Shown piece by piece: positions 17,103 to 26,381 of a DNA stretch of 33,558 nucleotides. The position numbers were made by a program, and so were the translations under genes. The first letter of the stretch is position 1. Each line of letters opens with the position of its first letter. A model generated the notes under the pieces. The model was given only the letters and a program-made list of their open reading frames with translations. It was not told the origin of the DNA and made no database searches. Source of the stretch: Methylacidiphilum sp. Yel (GTDB lineage Bacteria; Verrucomicrobiota; Verrucomicrobiia; Methylacidiphilales; Methylacidiphilaceae); NCBI RefSeq assembly GCF_004421185.1, contig NZ_LXQB01000055.1, positions 1-33,558 on the forward strand, written 5' to 3'.

Positions 17103-17121
17103 ATTTACAATTTTTGTAAAT
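17103..17121. promoter_or_regulatory. Palindrome before the globin gene, candidate operator
   Basis: ATTTACAA-TTT-TTGTAAAT is a perfect 8-bp inverted repeat with a 3-base centre, 13 bases upstream of the globin start codon. It could be a repressor operator, or an mRNA hairpin covering the start region, which has no visible Shine-Dalgarno. No known regulator consensus was matched with confidence. Confidence 0.45.
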
Positions 17122-17249
17122 GAAGCTATATAATAAATTTATTTTCTTCAAGACGTTCTTTAATGTTCTTTAAGGCGTTGGAAAGCTTCATACCAAGGCA
17201 GTCCTCGTAAAAAGTAAAAGGAAATTTTTCTAAAATTAAGAATAAGATT

Positions 17250-19674
17250 CTAAAACAAATAGCTTAAGGTTCCTTGAATCCAAAAAGGCATTCCTGGAAC
17301 AATATTAGCGTAATCAAAAATTCTTGCCGCTTGAATTCCTGCCCCAAAAGGTAACCAGTATTTATTATCCGTTGTGTTGAAAAGGTAAAGGGAAAATTGC
17401 CAGTGGGGGAGGGAGTAAAAAAGCCGTGTTCTAATAATAAATTCAGGAGGAATGGAATCAGCATAGTTATACCCAAGAAATTGTCTACTAAACCAACTAA
17501 GCCCTACCGTAAATCCTAATCCTGAAGAGGAAGCATAGTTGATCATGCCATCTATAACATTTGTTGGCCAGCCAATAAATGGATAAACGCCAGCAGGAAA
17601 AAAAGCATTGTTGTTTAGAGGTAAAGAAAATAGTAGTGCCTCACTGGTAGAGTAAGTCTGAGTTTCTAAGGGGCCATGACCGACATTTGTCCAGTCTTCC
17701 ATCCCATATTGGTAGGCATAGCCTAGCCGGCAGAGTAAGGATGGGTGAGGTTTATAAGAAAAGTCCAGTTCAAAACCATTCACTGTTGTCTTTGTAGGTG
17801 TCAGTCCTACATTATCGATCCAAAGGTCTTGGGAAAAAATTGTGCCATCAATAAACAACCGCTTGTTTAAAATGTTTAATTTTATGCCAGCTTCATAGAG
17901 CTTGTCGCCTTGATGGAAGGATTGGGAATTAAAAAGAGGAGAGTACCCGCCAAGGACTGCTGCATCAGTAGTATATTCGAAGATGTACGTAAAATAAATG
18001 TTCATCCACTCAAAGGGCATGGAACTAGGACTGATTGAGAAGAGGGGGAGGGATTGTGTTGTTTTTAATTCCTTAAAAAGCATTGGAGGAGTTCCAGGAG
18101 GAGTTTGAGCCTGTACAAAGTAGTTGGTATCTCTTAGCCCTAGAGAAAGGTTCCAAGATTGGTTTAAGCTTATTGTTTGCTGTATAAAAGGAGCTATAGA
18201 GAAAAAAAAGCTATTTGTAGATCCTCCAGAACCATTTAAAGGATTAAAAAAATAGCCATTTGGGGCACCAGGAATTGGCCAAAGCCCCCCAAATTTTGCA
18301 TGGGGATTCATTATATTCTTTTGGAAAAAAGAAGAAGAAATCATATTCCAGCTAGTAGGTAAGCTTGAAACCATATCCCAGCTATTTGCTCCAAAGAAAG
18401 AGGTGGCTACATAATCGAGATTTTTTTGGATATGCCATTCAATGCCACTATCCATCAGATCAGTGAATGAAAAAGTTGAATTAGCTTCTGGAAATTCGAT
18501 ATTGGCAACACACTCCGTTCGGTGCCCAATTTCATAATCTCCCCTACTCGAAAGACAATAATAAACAGGGGGCTGCAGGAGTTGTTCCCGGTTAGACCAC
18601 ACCAGGGTATTGTCTAAAATCTTTAACCGGTCATTAATTGAAAATTTCTGAATCAACTGTAACATTCCTAGCATAGCCCGAGCCCCACCTTCCGGATTTT
18701 GAAGGAGGATCCTACGGCTGATTGGAAGAAGAGGACCGGCATAGAGGGAATAGGGAGGATTATTTATTTGTCCCACATTGATTAAGGAAGGCGAAAGAGA
18801 TCCAGAAGAATAGAGACCATTTTCAATTAAGTTTTCCGTTGGCCTATTCATCCACATAAAAAGAGGAGTATAGTCATAGGTTCCGAAATCGCCGAGAAAT
18901 TCGACTTGATAGTTCTCTGGAGAGTGAAATCCTACATTAAAATATAGGTTTTGTTGATCGTTGTGAACATATTGATAATAATTTCCATTTTCCATGCCTT
19001 GATAGCTGATTCTATAAGCAATATTTGGAGAGATTGGTCCTCCTAAGTCTATAAGCCACATATATTTTTCGTACATACCAGTGGTCCATTGAGCTGATCC
19101 ACGAAAAGAATCAAAATAGGGTTGTTTTGTTAGATAGTTGGTCACTCCAGAGCTTGTTTGGGTGGCTCCAAAGATTGCTTGTGCGGGACCTTCGATAAAA
19201 TCGAACGATTCAATCATGTTCCAGTTCATCGGAATTCCTTGGAAGGCGCCGTTTTGGATGTTCATTTCAATGCCATTAATATAGGGAGTAGAAGGATAGC
19301 CTCTTGAGAAGGGAGCTATCCCTAGACCGTAGTTTACCGATGAATAAGCAGAAGGGATATAAAAGACCACGCTTAGAGGATCTAAAAAAGGCTGCAATCC
19401 CATCCCTAACGCCTGAATGAGTGTTTTGTCGATTGTAAAAACGGTGCGAGGACTATCTAAGATGTCCACTGGTCCGAAGCCTTTCGAGGGTGAAAGCAAA
19501 AAGGAAGACTTTTCTTTTTGATTCTATTGGCACTTGCCCTTTGACTTTTATTGGTGGAACGGCTAAAGCATCCTCTGCCACAGCATCGGCTGTGGAACCC
19601 ACTCCCTTATCAGGATAAATACAAGTGATTAAAAAAAGGGGAGTCAGATAAAATACAATCTGCCTCTGGCTCAT
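17250..19674 (-). CDS. TonB-dependent outer-membrane receptor, interrupted by one frameshift
   Basis: The gene reads in two frames. The first (19674-19453) begins MSQRQIVFYLTPLFLIT, a signal peptide, and reaches VPIESKRKVF. The second runs from about 19499 to 17250, 749 codons: SPSKGFGPVDILDSPRTVF, a plug domain (GYPSTPYINGIEMN, FIEGPAQAIFGATQTSSGVTN), then a 22-strand-type barrel ending in Phe (GTLSYLF). Deleting one T from the TTTTT run at about 19498-19502 joins the two frames. Either the gene has just been inactivated, it is phase-variable, or a base is miscalled. The start codon overlaps the narK stop as ATGA, so it belongs to the nitrate operon. The ligand is unknown. Confidence 0.82.
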
Positions 19675-20984
19675 TTTTTTCTTTTTTCGATCTCCTCTTC
19701 CTCTTTGGATCCAAAAGTTAAAAAAGGGAAGAAAAGGAATTTCTTGCTTTTATGCGGACTTTCCAAAAAAGGATATGGAGGGAAAGGTCTTTTGCCTTCT
19801 GATAGCGAGACAATAGAGATGATTCCGCAAATTAAAAAAAAGAGCGAAAAGAGTCTGAAACCAAAAGAGCAAGAACCAAAAGATTCTTTGATTTTTCCAA
19901 GAAAAATAGGTAAGAGAAAACCGCCAATGCCTCCTGCAGCTCCGACAATTCCTGTCGTTAAGCCAATATGGGAGGCAGCTTGCGTGCCCACCAATTGAAA
20001 TATGGCTCCATTGGCTAGGCCAAGGCATCCCATCATAAAAAATATTGGAGTTAATTCTAAAAGCAGAGGAAAGTAAAAGGAGGGAAGAAAAGCAAAAAAA
20101 CTACCTAAACTAAATAAAAGAATCAATACCTTCATTCCGCCCAATTTGTCGGCTATGGCTCCACCTAAAGGCCTTAAAAGGCTTCCAGAGGCAATGAGCA
20201 AAGTTTGAAGCCCCCCCGCGTTTACTTTCTCTACTCCATACTCATCGACCAGAAAGAATCCCAGATAGCTTGAGAAACCTATAAAACCACCAAAAGAAAG
20301 GCTATACAAAAGGGATAAAAGCCATGTCTTTTTCTGACAGAGCACTCGACAGATACTTTCCTTTGTAATTCTTTCATTCTGGGGCCGAGGAGCATCTTCA
20401 GCAAAAAAAAACACGAAAAGGAAAACAATGAATAAGAGCAGGAAGAAAAAGCCAAAAACCGAATGCCACCCGTATCTGTGTGCAATCATAGGACCGAAAA
20501 GTGTGCTAAGAAGCGTGCCGCTATTTCCGCTTCCAGTCAGTCCTAAAACAAGTCCTTGATGCTGCGGCAAAAACCACCTGCTTGCCATTGGAATGGCGAC
20601 GGCAAAACTTGCTCCTGCAACTCCAAGAAGGATACCGATGAGATATATTTCTTTAAGAGTATGGGCAAATACAAAACCCCAGACGAGGGGGATAAACGAA
20701 ACTCCCATGGCAATAAGAGCCGTTTTTTTCCCTCCATAGCCTAATTCAGCTATTCCCAAGGCAATTCGTAAACTGCTTCCTGAAATAATAGGTATAGCCA
20801 CCATAATACCTTTTTCTACCGGTGTCAGCTTCAGTTCATCTGCTATAAAGGTCCCCACAGCCCCAAGAATCACCAATATGGCAAAACTGATGTCGAAATA
20901 GAGAAAAGAAGAACAAAGGGTCAAAAGGCTTTGTTTATTGACAAAGACATTGGAAAAAAAGGGCTTTTTCATGAGGGAGAGCAT
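19671..20984 (-). CDS. narK: Nitrate/nitrite MFS transporter (NarK/NasA type)
   Basis: A 437-residue major-facilitator protein with about 12 membrane helices. Features of the nitrate/nitrite porter family are the Arg in TM2 (SGSSLRIALG), GLTGSGNSGTLLSTLFGP and the glycine-rich signature GAAGGIGGFLLPIFLG in the second half. It should import nitrate for assimilation, given nasA, nirB and nirD immediately upstream. A second Met at residue 5 is an alternative start; neither has a good Shine-Dalgarno. It begins 55 bases after nirD and ends in an ATGA overlap with the TonB receptor. The C-terminus is basic and glutamate-rich. Confidence 0.93.
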   Translation of the reverse strand: MLSLMKKPFFSNVFVNKQSLLTLCSSFLYFDISFAILVILGAVGTFIADELKLTPVEKGIMVAIPIISGSSLRIALGIAELGYGGKKTALIAMGVSFIPLVWGFVFAHTLKEIYLIGILLGVAGASFAVAIPMASRWFLPQHQGLVLGLTGSGNSGTLLSTLFGPMIAHRYGWHSVFGFFFLLLFIVFLFVFFFAEDAPRPQNERITKESICRVLCQKKTWLLSLLYSLSFGGFIGFSSYLGFFLVDEYGVEKVNAGGLQTLLIASGSLLRPLGGAIADKLGGMKVLILLFSLGSFFAFLPSFYFPLLLELTPIFFMMGCLGLANGAIFQLVGTQAASHIGLTTGIVGAAGGIGGFLLPIFLGKIKESFGSCSFGFRLFSLFFLICGIISIVSLSEGKRPFPPYPFLESPHKSKKFLFFPFLTFGSKEEEEIEKRKK

Positions 20985-21039
20985 TTCGGGCTAATGTTGT
21001 TTGTAGCCATGGGGATTTTTATAAAAATCTGGTGGTTTT

Positions 21040-21339
21040 TTACAAGGTAGGATAAACTTTAATTCGAAACTTTTCAGAGATTGTGCAGTTGCCCGTTTCA
21101 AAAGAAAAAGAGTAAGCATGCAGTGGACAAATGAAGGTCTTTTCATCACATAGAGCTTCGGCAATTGGCCCTCCTTGATGTGGGCATTGGCCTTCGACTG
21201 CCCATATTTTCCCTGTATGGGTTTTAAAGAGGGCAATTTTTATCTTTCCAATTCGAAAGCATCTACCTATGCCACTGACCAGTTCGTTGAGGTGACATAC
21301 TTGATAGAGCCTCTCATTATCCAGCATATTGCCATTCAT
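21040..21339 (-). CDS. nirD: Nitrite reductase small subunit, Rieske-type
   Basis: A 99-residue Rieske [2Fe-2S] protein, partner of NirB. The cluster motifs are CPHQGGP and CPLHAYSF, followed by ETGNC near the C-terminus. It is closer to stand-alone Rieske ferredoxins than to E. coli NirD, which has lost the cluster ligands, so here it should carry a real cluster. The frame is open from 21444, but that would overlap nirB. AAAGGAGA just upstream of ATG 21339 fixes the start. It follows nirB by 22 bases. Confidence 0.9.
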   Translation of the reverse strand: MNGNMLDNERLYQVCHLNELVSGIGRCFRIGKIKIALFKTHTGKIWAVEGQCPHQGGPIAEALCDEKTFICPLHAYSFSFETGNCTISEKFRIKVYPTL

Positions 21340-21361
21340 TATTCGTTCTCCTTTTAGGATT

Positions 21362-23803
21362 TTAGGAAATGGGATTAGGACAGCTTGTTTCAGAAGCAAA
21401 TTGATAGGGAAATTCTTCCTGTTGGGCAGCTTTCCAAGGATCATCGTAGGCCGCTATCGCCTGTTCTATTTCTCTATCTAACCTGTTTTTTTCGGCTTCC
21501 GGAGCTGAGAGTATTTCAGATCTTATTGCTTCGATTCCAAGCCGTTCAACAAAACTATAGCTCCTTTCTGCATATTTTGCGTTTTCTCGATAGTATTGAA
21601 TGAACCGGCCGATACATACAAGCGCCTCCTCATGATCCTTAACGACTGTGAGAAGATCTCCAGCTCTAACCCTTGACCCTGCAGCCCCTCCAATATAAAT
21701 TTCCCAGCCTGTTCCAATAGCTACAACCCCAATGTCTTTGACAGTGGCTTCTGCACAATTCCTCGAACAACCACTTACCGCAAGCTTGAGCTTTGCTGGA
21801 GTTTCTACTCCCTGAAATCTCTTTTCAATTGCTATCCCAAGCTTAGTAGAATCGCCTACACCAAATCGGCAAAATTCGATTCCAACACAGGTTTTGCAGG
21901 TTCTGAAAGCTTTCGTATAGGCATGACCGCAATTCATTCCCAGCTCTTTCCATACCAAAGGCAGTTGCTCTTTTTTTAGTCCAAGCAAGTCTATTCTTTG
22001 GCCTCCTGTAATTTTTATCATGGGGATCTTATATTTTTCGGAGACATCAGCAATTTTTCGTAGTTGTTCAGGAGTGGTGATGCCTCCATAGATTCGAGGA
22101 ACTACCGAATAGGTCCCATCTTTTTGAATATTTGCATGAACTCGGTCATTGATGAATCTCGCATCTGGTTCTTCTTTGTATGATTTAGCCCAGATGGTTT
22201 TTAAAACGCTGGCTAACGCCGGTTTGGAGGCAGCTTCTTCTTTTCCTCCTGCTAGTTGTTGAAAGACAGCTGAAACGCTTCGTAGTTGTCTTTTTTTAAT
22301 CTCTTCGATCAGTTCCCTTTTTTTCAAAGGAATGCAAGGTACATAATAATGGATGGAAGGATCGTCAGAAATTGACTTTTGAGTTGTATTTTCAAAGAGT
22401 CTTTGTACAAGACCTCTGCAACTACCACATCCAGTTCCAGCTCGACTGATGGTCATGACTTCTTTGAGGGTAGAAGAGCCTTTTTGAATAGCTTGTAGAA
22501 TTTCTTTTTTCGTTACTCCATTGCAGTTACATACTTGAAAATCCTCCGGTTTGTTTTCTATTGGTTCTTCTTTTGTTGTGACGGTTCCTTCGGTTAGAAG
22601 ATCTTTTGGAGCACAGGTTAGGGGGAGGGATTTTTCATAGAATTGCACTGCTTCTAATGCGTGGGATGAAGGTCCAAGGAAAATCCCTCCAATTATATTC
22701 TTTTCATTGATCACGATTTTCCTATAAATTCCTCGGTTTGGTTCGGCATAGAGCACACTCTCTTCCCCACCTTCTGGTTCAATGCGGCCAAAAGAAAGAA
22801 GGTCGATTCCGGCAACTTTCAATCGAGCAATCGGCAGAGAACCATTGTAGCCTTGTGTATGGGCTTTGCCCATGAGTGATCGTGCGGCTATAGCGGCTTG
22901 CTGCCAAGCAGCGGCAACTAAACCGTAGGTTTGGCCATTAAACTCGATGCATTCGCCTATAGCAAAGATCCCAGGATGAGAAATCGATTCCATACGAGAA
23001 TCGACAAGAATGCCTTTGTTTACAGCAATCCCGGAGTTTTTAGCCAACTGGCAGTTTGGTTCAATTCCCGTAGCAATAACAACGAGATCTGCTAGGGCTT
23101 CTTTGTGATTTTCAAGTAAGATGGCCAGGCTATTGCCTTTATTTTCTATGCCGATCGTTCTTGTTTTTATCAAGACTTGGATATTAAGTTTTTCTAACTC
23201 CTGTTTTAAAATAGCTCCCGCCATTTCATCGAGTTGCTTTTCCATCAAATGGCCCATAAGATGGATAAGACTGACCTGTAGCCCTCTTTTCTTTAAACCA
23301 TAGGCTGCTTCTATCCCTAGAAGTCCTCCGCCAATGACGATTGCCTTTTTTGCCTCTGAAAGAAGCCTGAGAATGTTGTTACAATCGTTGATTTCTCTAA
23401 ATGTGTATATTCTCTGAGCAAGTTTTCCTGATTGATCGAAAATCCCAGGCAATTTAGGGATCGATGGAATACTTCCTGTGGCCAAAAGAAGTTTGTCATA
23501 TGGAATTTTTTCTTTTTCAGTCCATATTCTTTTATTGACTGGATCGATGTGTAAGGCTTCACAACAGTGTCTGACCACAATTCCATGCTCTTGAAACCAT
23601 TGTAAACTTTTAAGTTCAATTGCCTGAGGCTCCGTTTCCCCAGCAAGCAGACTGGAGAGTAAAATTCGGTTGTAGCCAACCCTGCTTTCCTTTCCAAGCA
23701 GAGTAATCTGATAGTGCTCTGTCCCTCCAATTTCGACCAGTTCTTCAAGGAATCTTACAGCAGCCATTCCGGCACCAATGATGAGGAGTTTTTCTTTTTT
23801 CAT
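21362..23803 (-). CDS. nirB: Assimilatory nitrite reductase [NAD(P)H] large subunit
   Basis: An 813-residue cytosolic enzyme that reduces nitrite to ammonium with six electrons from NAD(P)H. The domain order is typical: an FAD/NAD module (IIGAGMAAVRFLEEL at the start, VIGGGLLGIEAAYGL near residue 158), a BFD-like [2Fe-2S] site (Cys425, Cys427 and a later CGSC pair), then the sirohaem domain with the 4Fe-4S/sirohaem ligands Cys639, Cys645, Cys679 and Cys683 (SGCSRNCAEA). Length is normal. Its ATG overlaps the nasA stop by one base (TAATG), showing tight coupling. Confidence 0.97.
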   Translation of the reverse strand: MKKEKLLIIGAGMAAVRFLEELVEIGGTEHYQITLLGKESRVGYNRILLSSLLAGETEPQAIELKSLQWFQEHGIVVRHCCEALHIDPVNKRIWTEKEKIPYDKLLLATGSIPSIPKLPGIFDQSGKLAQRIYTFREINDCNNILRLLSEAKKAIVIGGGLLGIEAAYGLKKRGLQVSLIHLMGHLMEKQLDEMAGAILKQELEKLNIQVLIKTRTIGIENKGNSLAILLENHKEALADLVVIATGIEPNCQLAKNSGIAVNKGILVDSRMESISHPGIFAIGECIEFNGQTYGLVAAAWQQAAIAARSLMGKAHTQGYNGSLPIARLKVAGIDLLSFGRIEPEGGEESVLYAEPNRGIYRKIVINEKNIIGGIFLGPSSHALEAVQFYEKSLPLTCAPKDLLTEGTVTTKEEPIENKPEDFQVCNCNGVTKKEILQAIQKGSSTLKEVMTISRAGTGCGSCRGLVQRLFENTTQKSISDDPSIHYYVPCIPLKKRELIEEIKKRQLRSVSAVFQQLAGGKEEAASKPALASVLKTIWAKSYKEEPDARFINDRVHANIQKDGTYSVVPRIYGGITTPEQLRKIADVSEKYKIPMIKITGGQRIDLLGLKKEQLPLVWKELGMNCGHAYTKAFRTCKTCVGIEFCRFGVGDSTKLGIAIEKRFQGVETPAKLKLAVSGCSRNCAEATVKDIGVVAIGTGWEIYIGGAAGSRVRAGDLLTVVKDHEEALVCIGRFIQYYRENAKYAERSYSFVERLGIEAIRSEILSAPEAEKNRLDREIEQAIAAYDDPWKAAQQEEFPYQFASETSCPNPIS

Positions 23804-25944
23804 TATTTTTTTTCCTTTCTTATTTCAGTGTGCGTGGTTTGCTCCGTAGGGGATTGAATCTTAGCTGCACACAGCTTAAATGAAGGCATTTTGGAAAGAG
23901 GATCAAAAAGGGATAAAGTCAGCGCATTGGCTTCTACCTGTCCGTTGGAATAAAAAGGGATAAAAAGAGTGTCGAGCCGTAGATTGGGAGAAAACTTTGC
24001 TTTGAAGTATCCTTTACCCCTTTTTGTTTCCACTAAGACATATTGACCATCCTTTATTCCAAAATGACGAGCAACGGCTGGGTTTATCTCGACGATAACA
24101 GAAGGTTCCTTTTCTTGGAGTTTTTGAATAAGCCGAGTCTGCACCCCTGTTTGGTAATGATATAAAGTTCTTCCTGTTGTTAGGTAGAAAGGATATTCGC
24201 TATTTGGTTCTTCAGGAAAAGCGATGGGATAAACGGGATGAAATTTTGCTTTCCCTTTATCTGTAGGGAATCTTTTGCTAAGGAAGATATCTTTTTGACC
24301 TTTGCTTAGGAAAGAATGGCATGGCCAATAAAGCTCTTCTCCTCTAGAAAGCCTTTGGTAGGTAATTGCAGAATAATCTGCAGCTGCTCCAGCGGTAGCT
24401 CTTCGAAGTTCTTCAAAGATGGCTTGTGGATCTGAAGAAAACCTTACTCCATAGCCAAACTTTTCAGCTAGTAAGTGAATGATTTCAAGGTCTGTTTTAA
24501 CGTTTTTCGGAGGATCTAAGATTTTTGGTCTGAGCAAGACACGGCCTTCAAGATTTGTGACTGTACCTGTTTCTTCAGCCCAAATCGCTGTGGGTAAAAC
24601 AACATCAGCCATCGCTGCCGTTTCGGAAAGGAAAGAATCACATACAAGGAGAAATTCCAACTGTGGGAAAAGCCGCTTGAGCTTTGAATTATTTGGAGAA
24701 GATACAATAGGATTGGCTCCAAAGACTAGCATCGCTTTAATACCCTGCGGCTTTTCAAGGGAGTCAAAAATTTCGGTTACACTTTTGTCAGAGGATGGCA
24801 AATCCTTTTCATCGATTTGCCAGAGCCTGGCGATATAGTTCCTGTCGAAAGAATCAAGATTGCTTCGAGCACCTGGCAATTGATCAGGTTTGAGCCCAAA
24901 TTCTCTGGCTCCTTGCCCATTGCCTTGACCAGTCAAAGTACCAAATCCTGAATTTACTTTTCCTACAATCCCAAGAGCTAGGGCAAGGTTGATAAAGGAA
25001 AGGACGTTAAAAACCCCTTGGGTTTGCTGTTCACACCCCCTTCCAGTAAGAATGACAATGTTCTTTTCGGTTTCTAAAAGTTCAGCTACCCTCAATAACT
25101 CTCTTTGAGAAATACCTGTCAGAGTTTCAACTTTGGCAGGCCAAAAAGAAGAAACAGAGTTGGGGATCTTTTCAAATCCATAAGTGTAATTACGAATAAA
25201 ATAGTGGTCGATCTTATTCTTTTGGATCAACAGATAGAGCAAACCATTGGCTAGGATACCATCGGTTCCGGGTTTTATTTGCAGATGCACATCCGCATAG
25301 GTAGTTGTTGGGGTAGGCCTTGGATCAATAGCGATGATTTTTTTGTTCCTTTTTTTCAAGCAGTCAAAATGGGTCCGAATGGGAGGCATGGTTTCCAATG
25401 GGTTTGTTCCAACGAGTAAGAGCAAATCAGTATGGGCAATATAGTCGATGGGAAAGGGTAGCCCTCTATCTATTCCCAAAGCCATTTCAAGAGCTTTAGA
25501 TGCCGAAGCCATACAATATCTTCCGTTGTAATCGATTGCTGAAGATTGCAAGGCAACACGGGCGAATTTTCCAAGGAGATAAGCTTTTTCATTGGTTAAA
25601 CTCCCGCTCCCATAAACGAAGATAGAACTATTTCCCCACTGTGATCGAATCTGGGAAAGCTTTTCTACTGTAAAAGAAATAGCCTCTTCCCAATTAGATG
25701 CTCTAAAGGCATTGTCTTTTTTGGATCGGATGAGTGGATTAAGAACTCTTTTAGGATGTTCAATTAAGGCAGCGGCATGCCATCCTTTAATGCAAATTTC
25801 ACCTTTATTTGTAGCAAACTCTCTTGGTTCTACCCTAAACCCATGACTATCCTGAACAACCCATATGGCACACTGATAACTACAAAAGGGACAATGCGTT
25901 GAATATTTTGCATATATTCTGTCTTTTATATGTTTTTCGATCAT
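23803..25944 (-). CDS. nasA: Assimilatory nitrate reductase catalytic subunit (molybdopterin)
   Basis: A 713-residue member of the DMSO-reductase family that reduces nitrate to nitrite in the cytoplasm; there is no signal peptide. The N-terminal 4Fe-4S ligands are Cys18, Cys21, Cys25 and Cys51 (HCPFCSYQC, GEICIKGW). Molybdopterin-binding regions include GNGQGAREFG and the C-terminal domain from about residue 590 (YPFYLTTGRTLYHYQTGVQT). It lacks the C-terminal BFD [2Fe-2S] extension seen in some NasA/NasC proteins, so electrons must come from another carrier, perhaps NirB/NirD or a ferredoxin. It is the first reductase gene of the operon, after a 437-base gap. Confidence 0.95.
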   Translation of the reverse strand: MIEKHIKDRIYAKYSTHCPFCSYQCAIWVVQDSHGFRVEPREFATNKGEICIKGWHAAALIEHPKRVLNPLIRSKKDNAFRASNWEEAISFTVEKLSQIRSQWGNSSIFVYGSGSLTNEKAYLLGKFARVALQSSAIDYNGRYCMASASKALEMALGIDRGLPFPIDYIAHTDLLLLVGTNPLETMPPIRTHFDCLKKRNKKIIAIDPRPTPTTTYADVHLQIKPGTDGILANGLLYLLIQKNKIDHYFIRNYTYGFEKIPNSVSSFWPAKVETLTGISQRELLRVAELLETEKNIVILTGRGCEQQTQGVFNVLSFINLALALGIVGKVNSGFGTLTGQGNGQGAREFGLKPDQLPGARSNLDSFDRNYIARLWQIDEKDLPSSDKSVTEIFDSLEKPQGIKAMLVFGANPIVSSPNNSKLKRLFPQLEFLLVCDSFLSETAAMADVVLPTAIWAEETGTVTNLEGRVLLRPKILDPPKNVKTDLEIIHLLAEKFGYGVRFSSDPQAIFEELRRATAGAAADYSAITYQRLSRGEELYWPCHSFLSKGQKDIFLSKRFPTDKGKAKFHPVYPIAFPEEPNSEYPFYLTTGRTLYHYQTGVQTRLIQKLQEKEPSVIVEINPAVARHFGIKDGQYVLVETKRGKGYFKAKFSPNLRLDTLFIPFYSNGQVEANALTLSLFDPLSKMPSFKLCAAKIQSPTEQTTHTEIRKEKK

Positions 25945-26381
25945 ATTTCTTTTGAAACATATAAAGCAATAAATGTTCTTTTTTTATCGAATTAATTAAA
26001 ATTATCCATGAAACCTTTGCATTATATATATTACATTTACGCATATAATACTTTTTATATATGATATATTTTTATAATATGTGAGAACCTTTAGGAGTTT
26101 TGTCCTTTCGCATAGTTTTCTAGTGGATATTGCTAAGGGGTGTTGGGAGTTTTTGATTGAACAGAGGGAGGAAGAAAGGAGAGAGAAAATGTTGGCTCTA
26201 AAGCTGGATGGGTTATAGGAAAGTTATAGTCGTAATGAAAAGGGAGAAGATAGCATCAAAAAATGGAATTTGGGCTTAGAAAAAAAATTTAAAATAATTC
26301 TCAGCTAATTTATTCTAATTCAAGCTATTATTAGCGCTGTTCCTATTAGCAGCCATTTTTCTGTTTTTTTTCTAGAATGGT
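25945..26381. other. Long leader between the NasS-like gene and nasA
   Basis: 437 bases without a convincing gene. The part near nasA (25980-26090) is extremely AT-rich with alternating TA runs. The part near the NasS-like stop has short inverted repeats around 26303-26355, including an imperfect hairpin (AGCTTGAATT / AATTAGCT on the minus strand) followed some 15 bases later by a T-run. No sigma-54 element is present here. It could be a transcribed leader with attenuation control, but I cannot fold it by eye with confidence. Confidence 0.4.

Noticed and set aside
26189-26308. A tiny plus-strand frame with a good Shine-Dalgarno (GGAGAG then ATG 26189), stop after nine codons, then open again to 26308
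   Set aside because: It reads across a TAG stop, has no recognisable product and lies in a leader on the opposite strand; most likely chance.
26303-26360. Possible ANTAR-target hairpins in the nasA leader
   Set aside because: One loop of six bases was found, but it lacks the expected A1/G4 pattern, and no second hairpin could be placed by eye.
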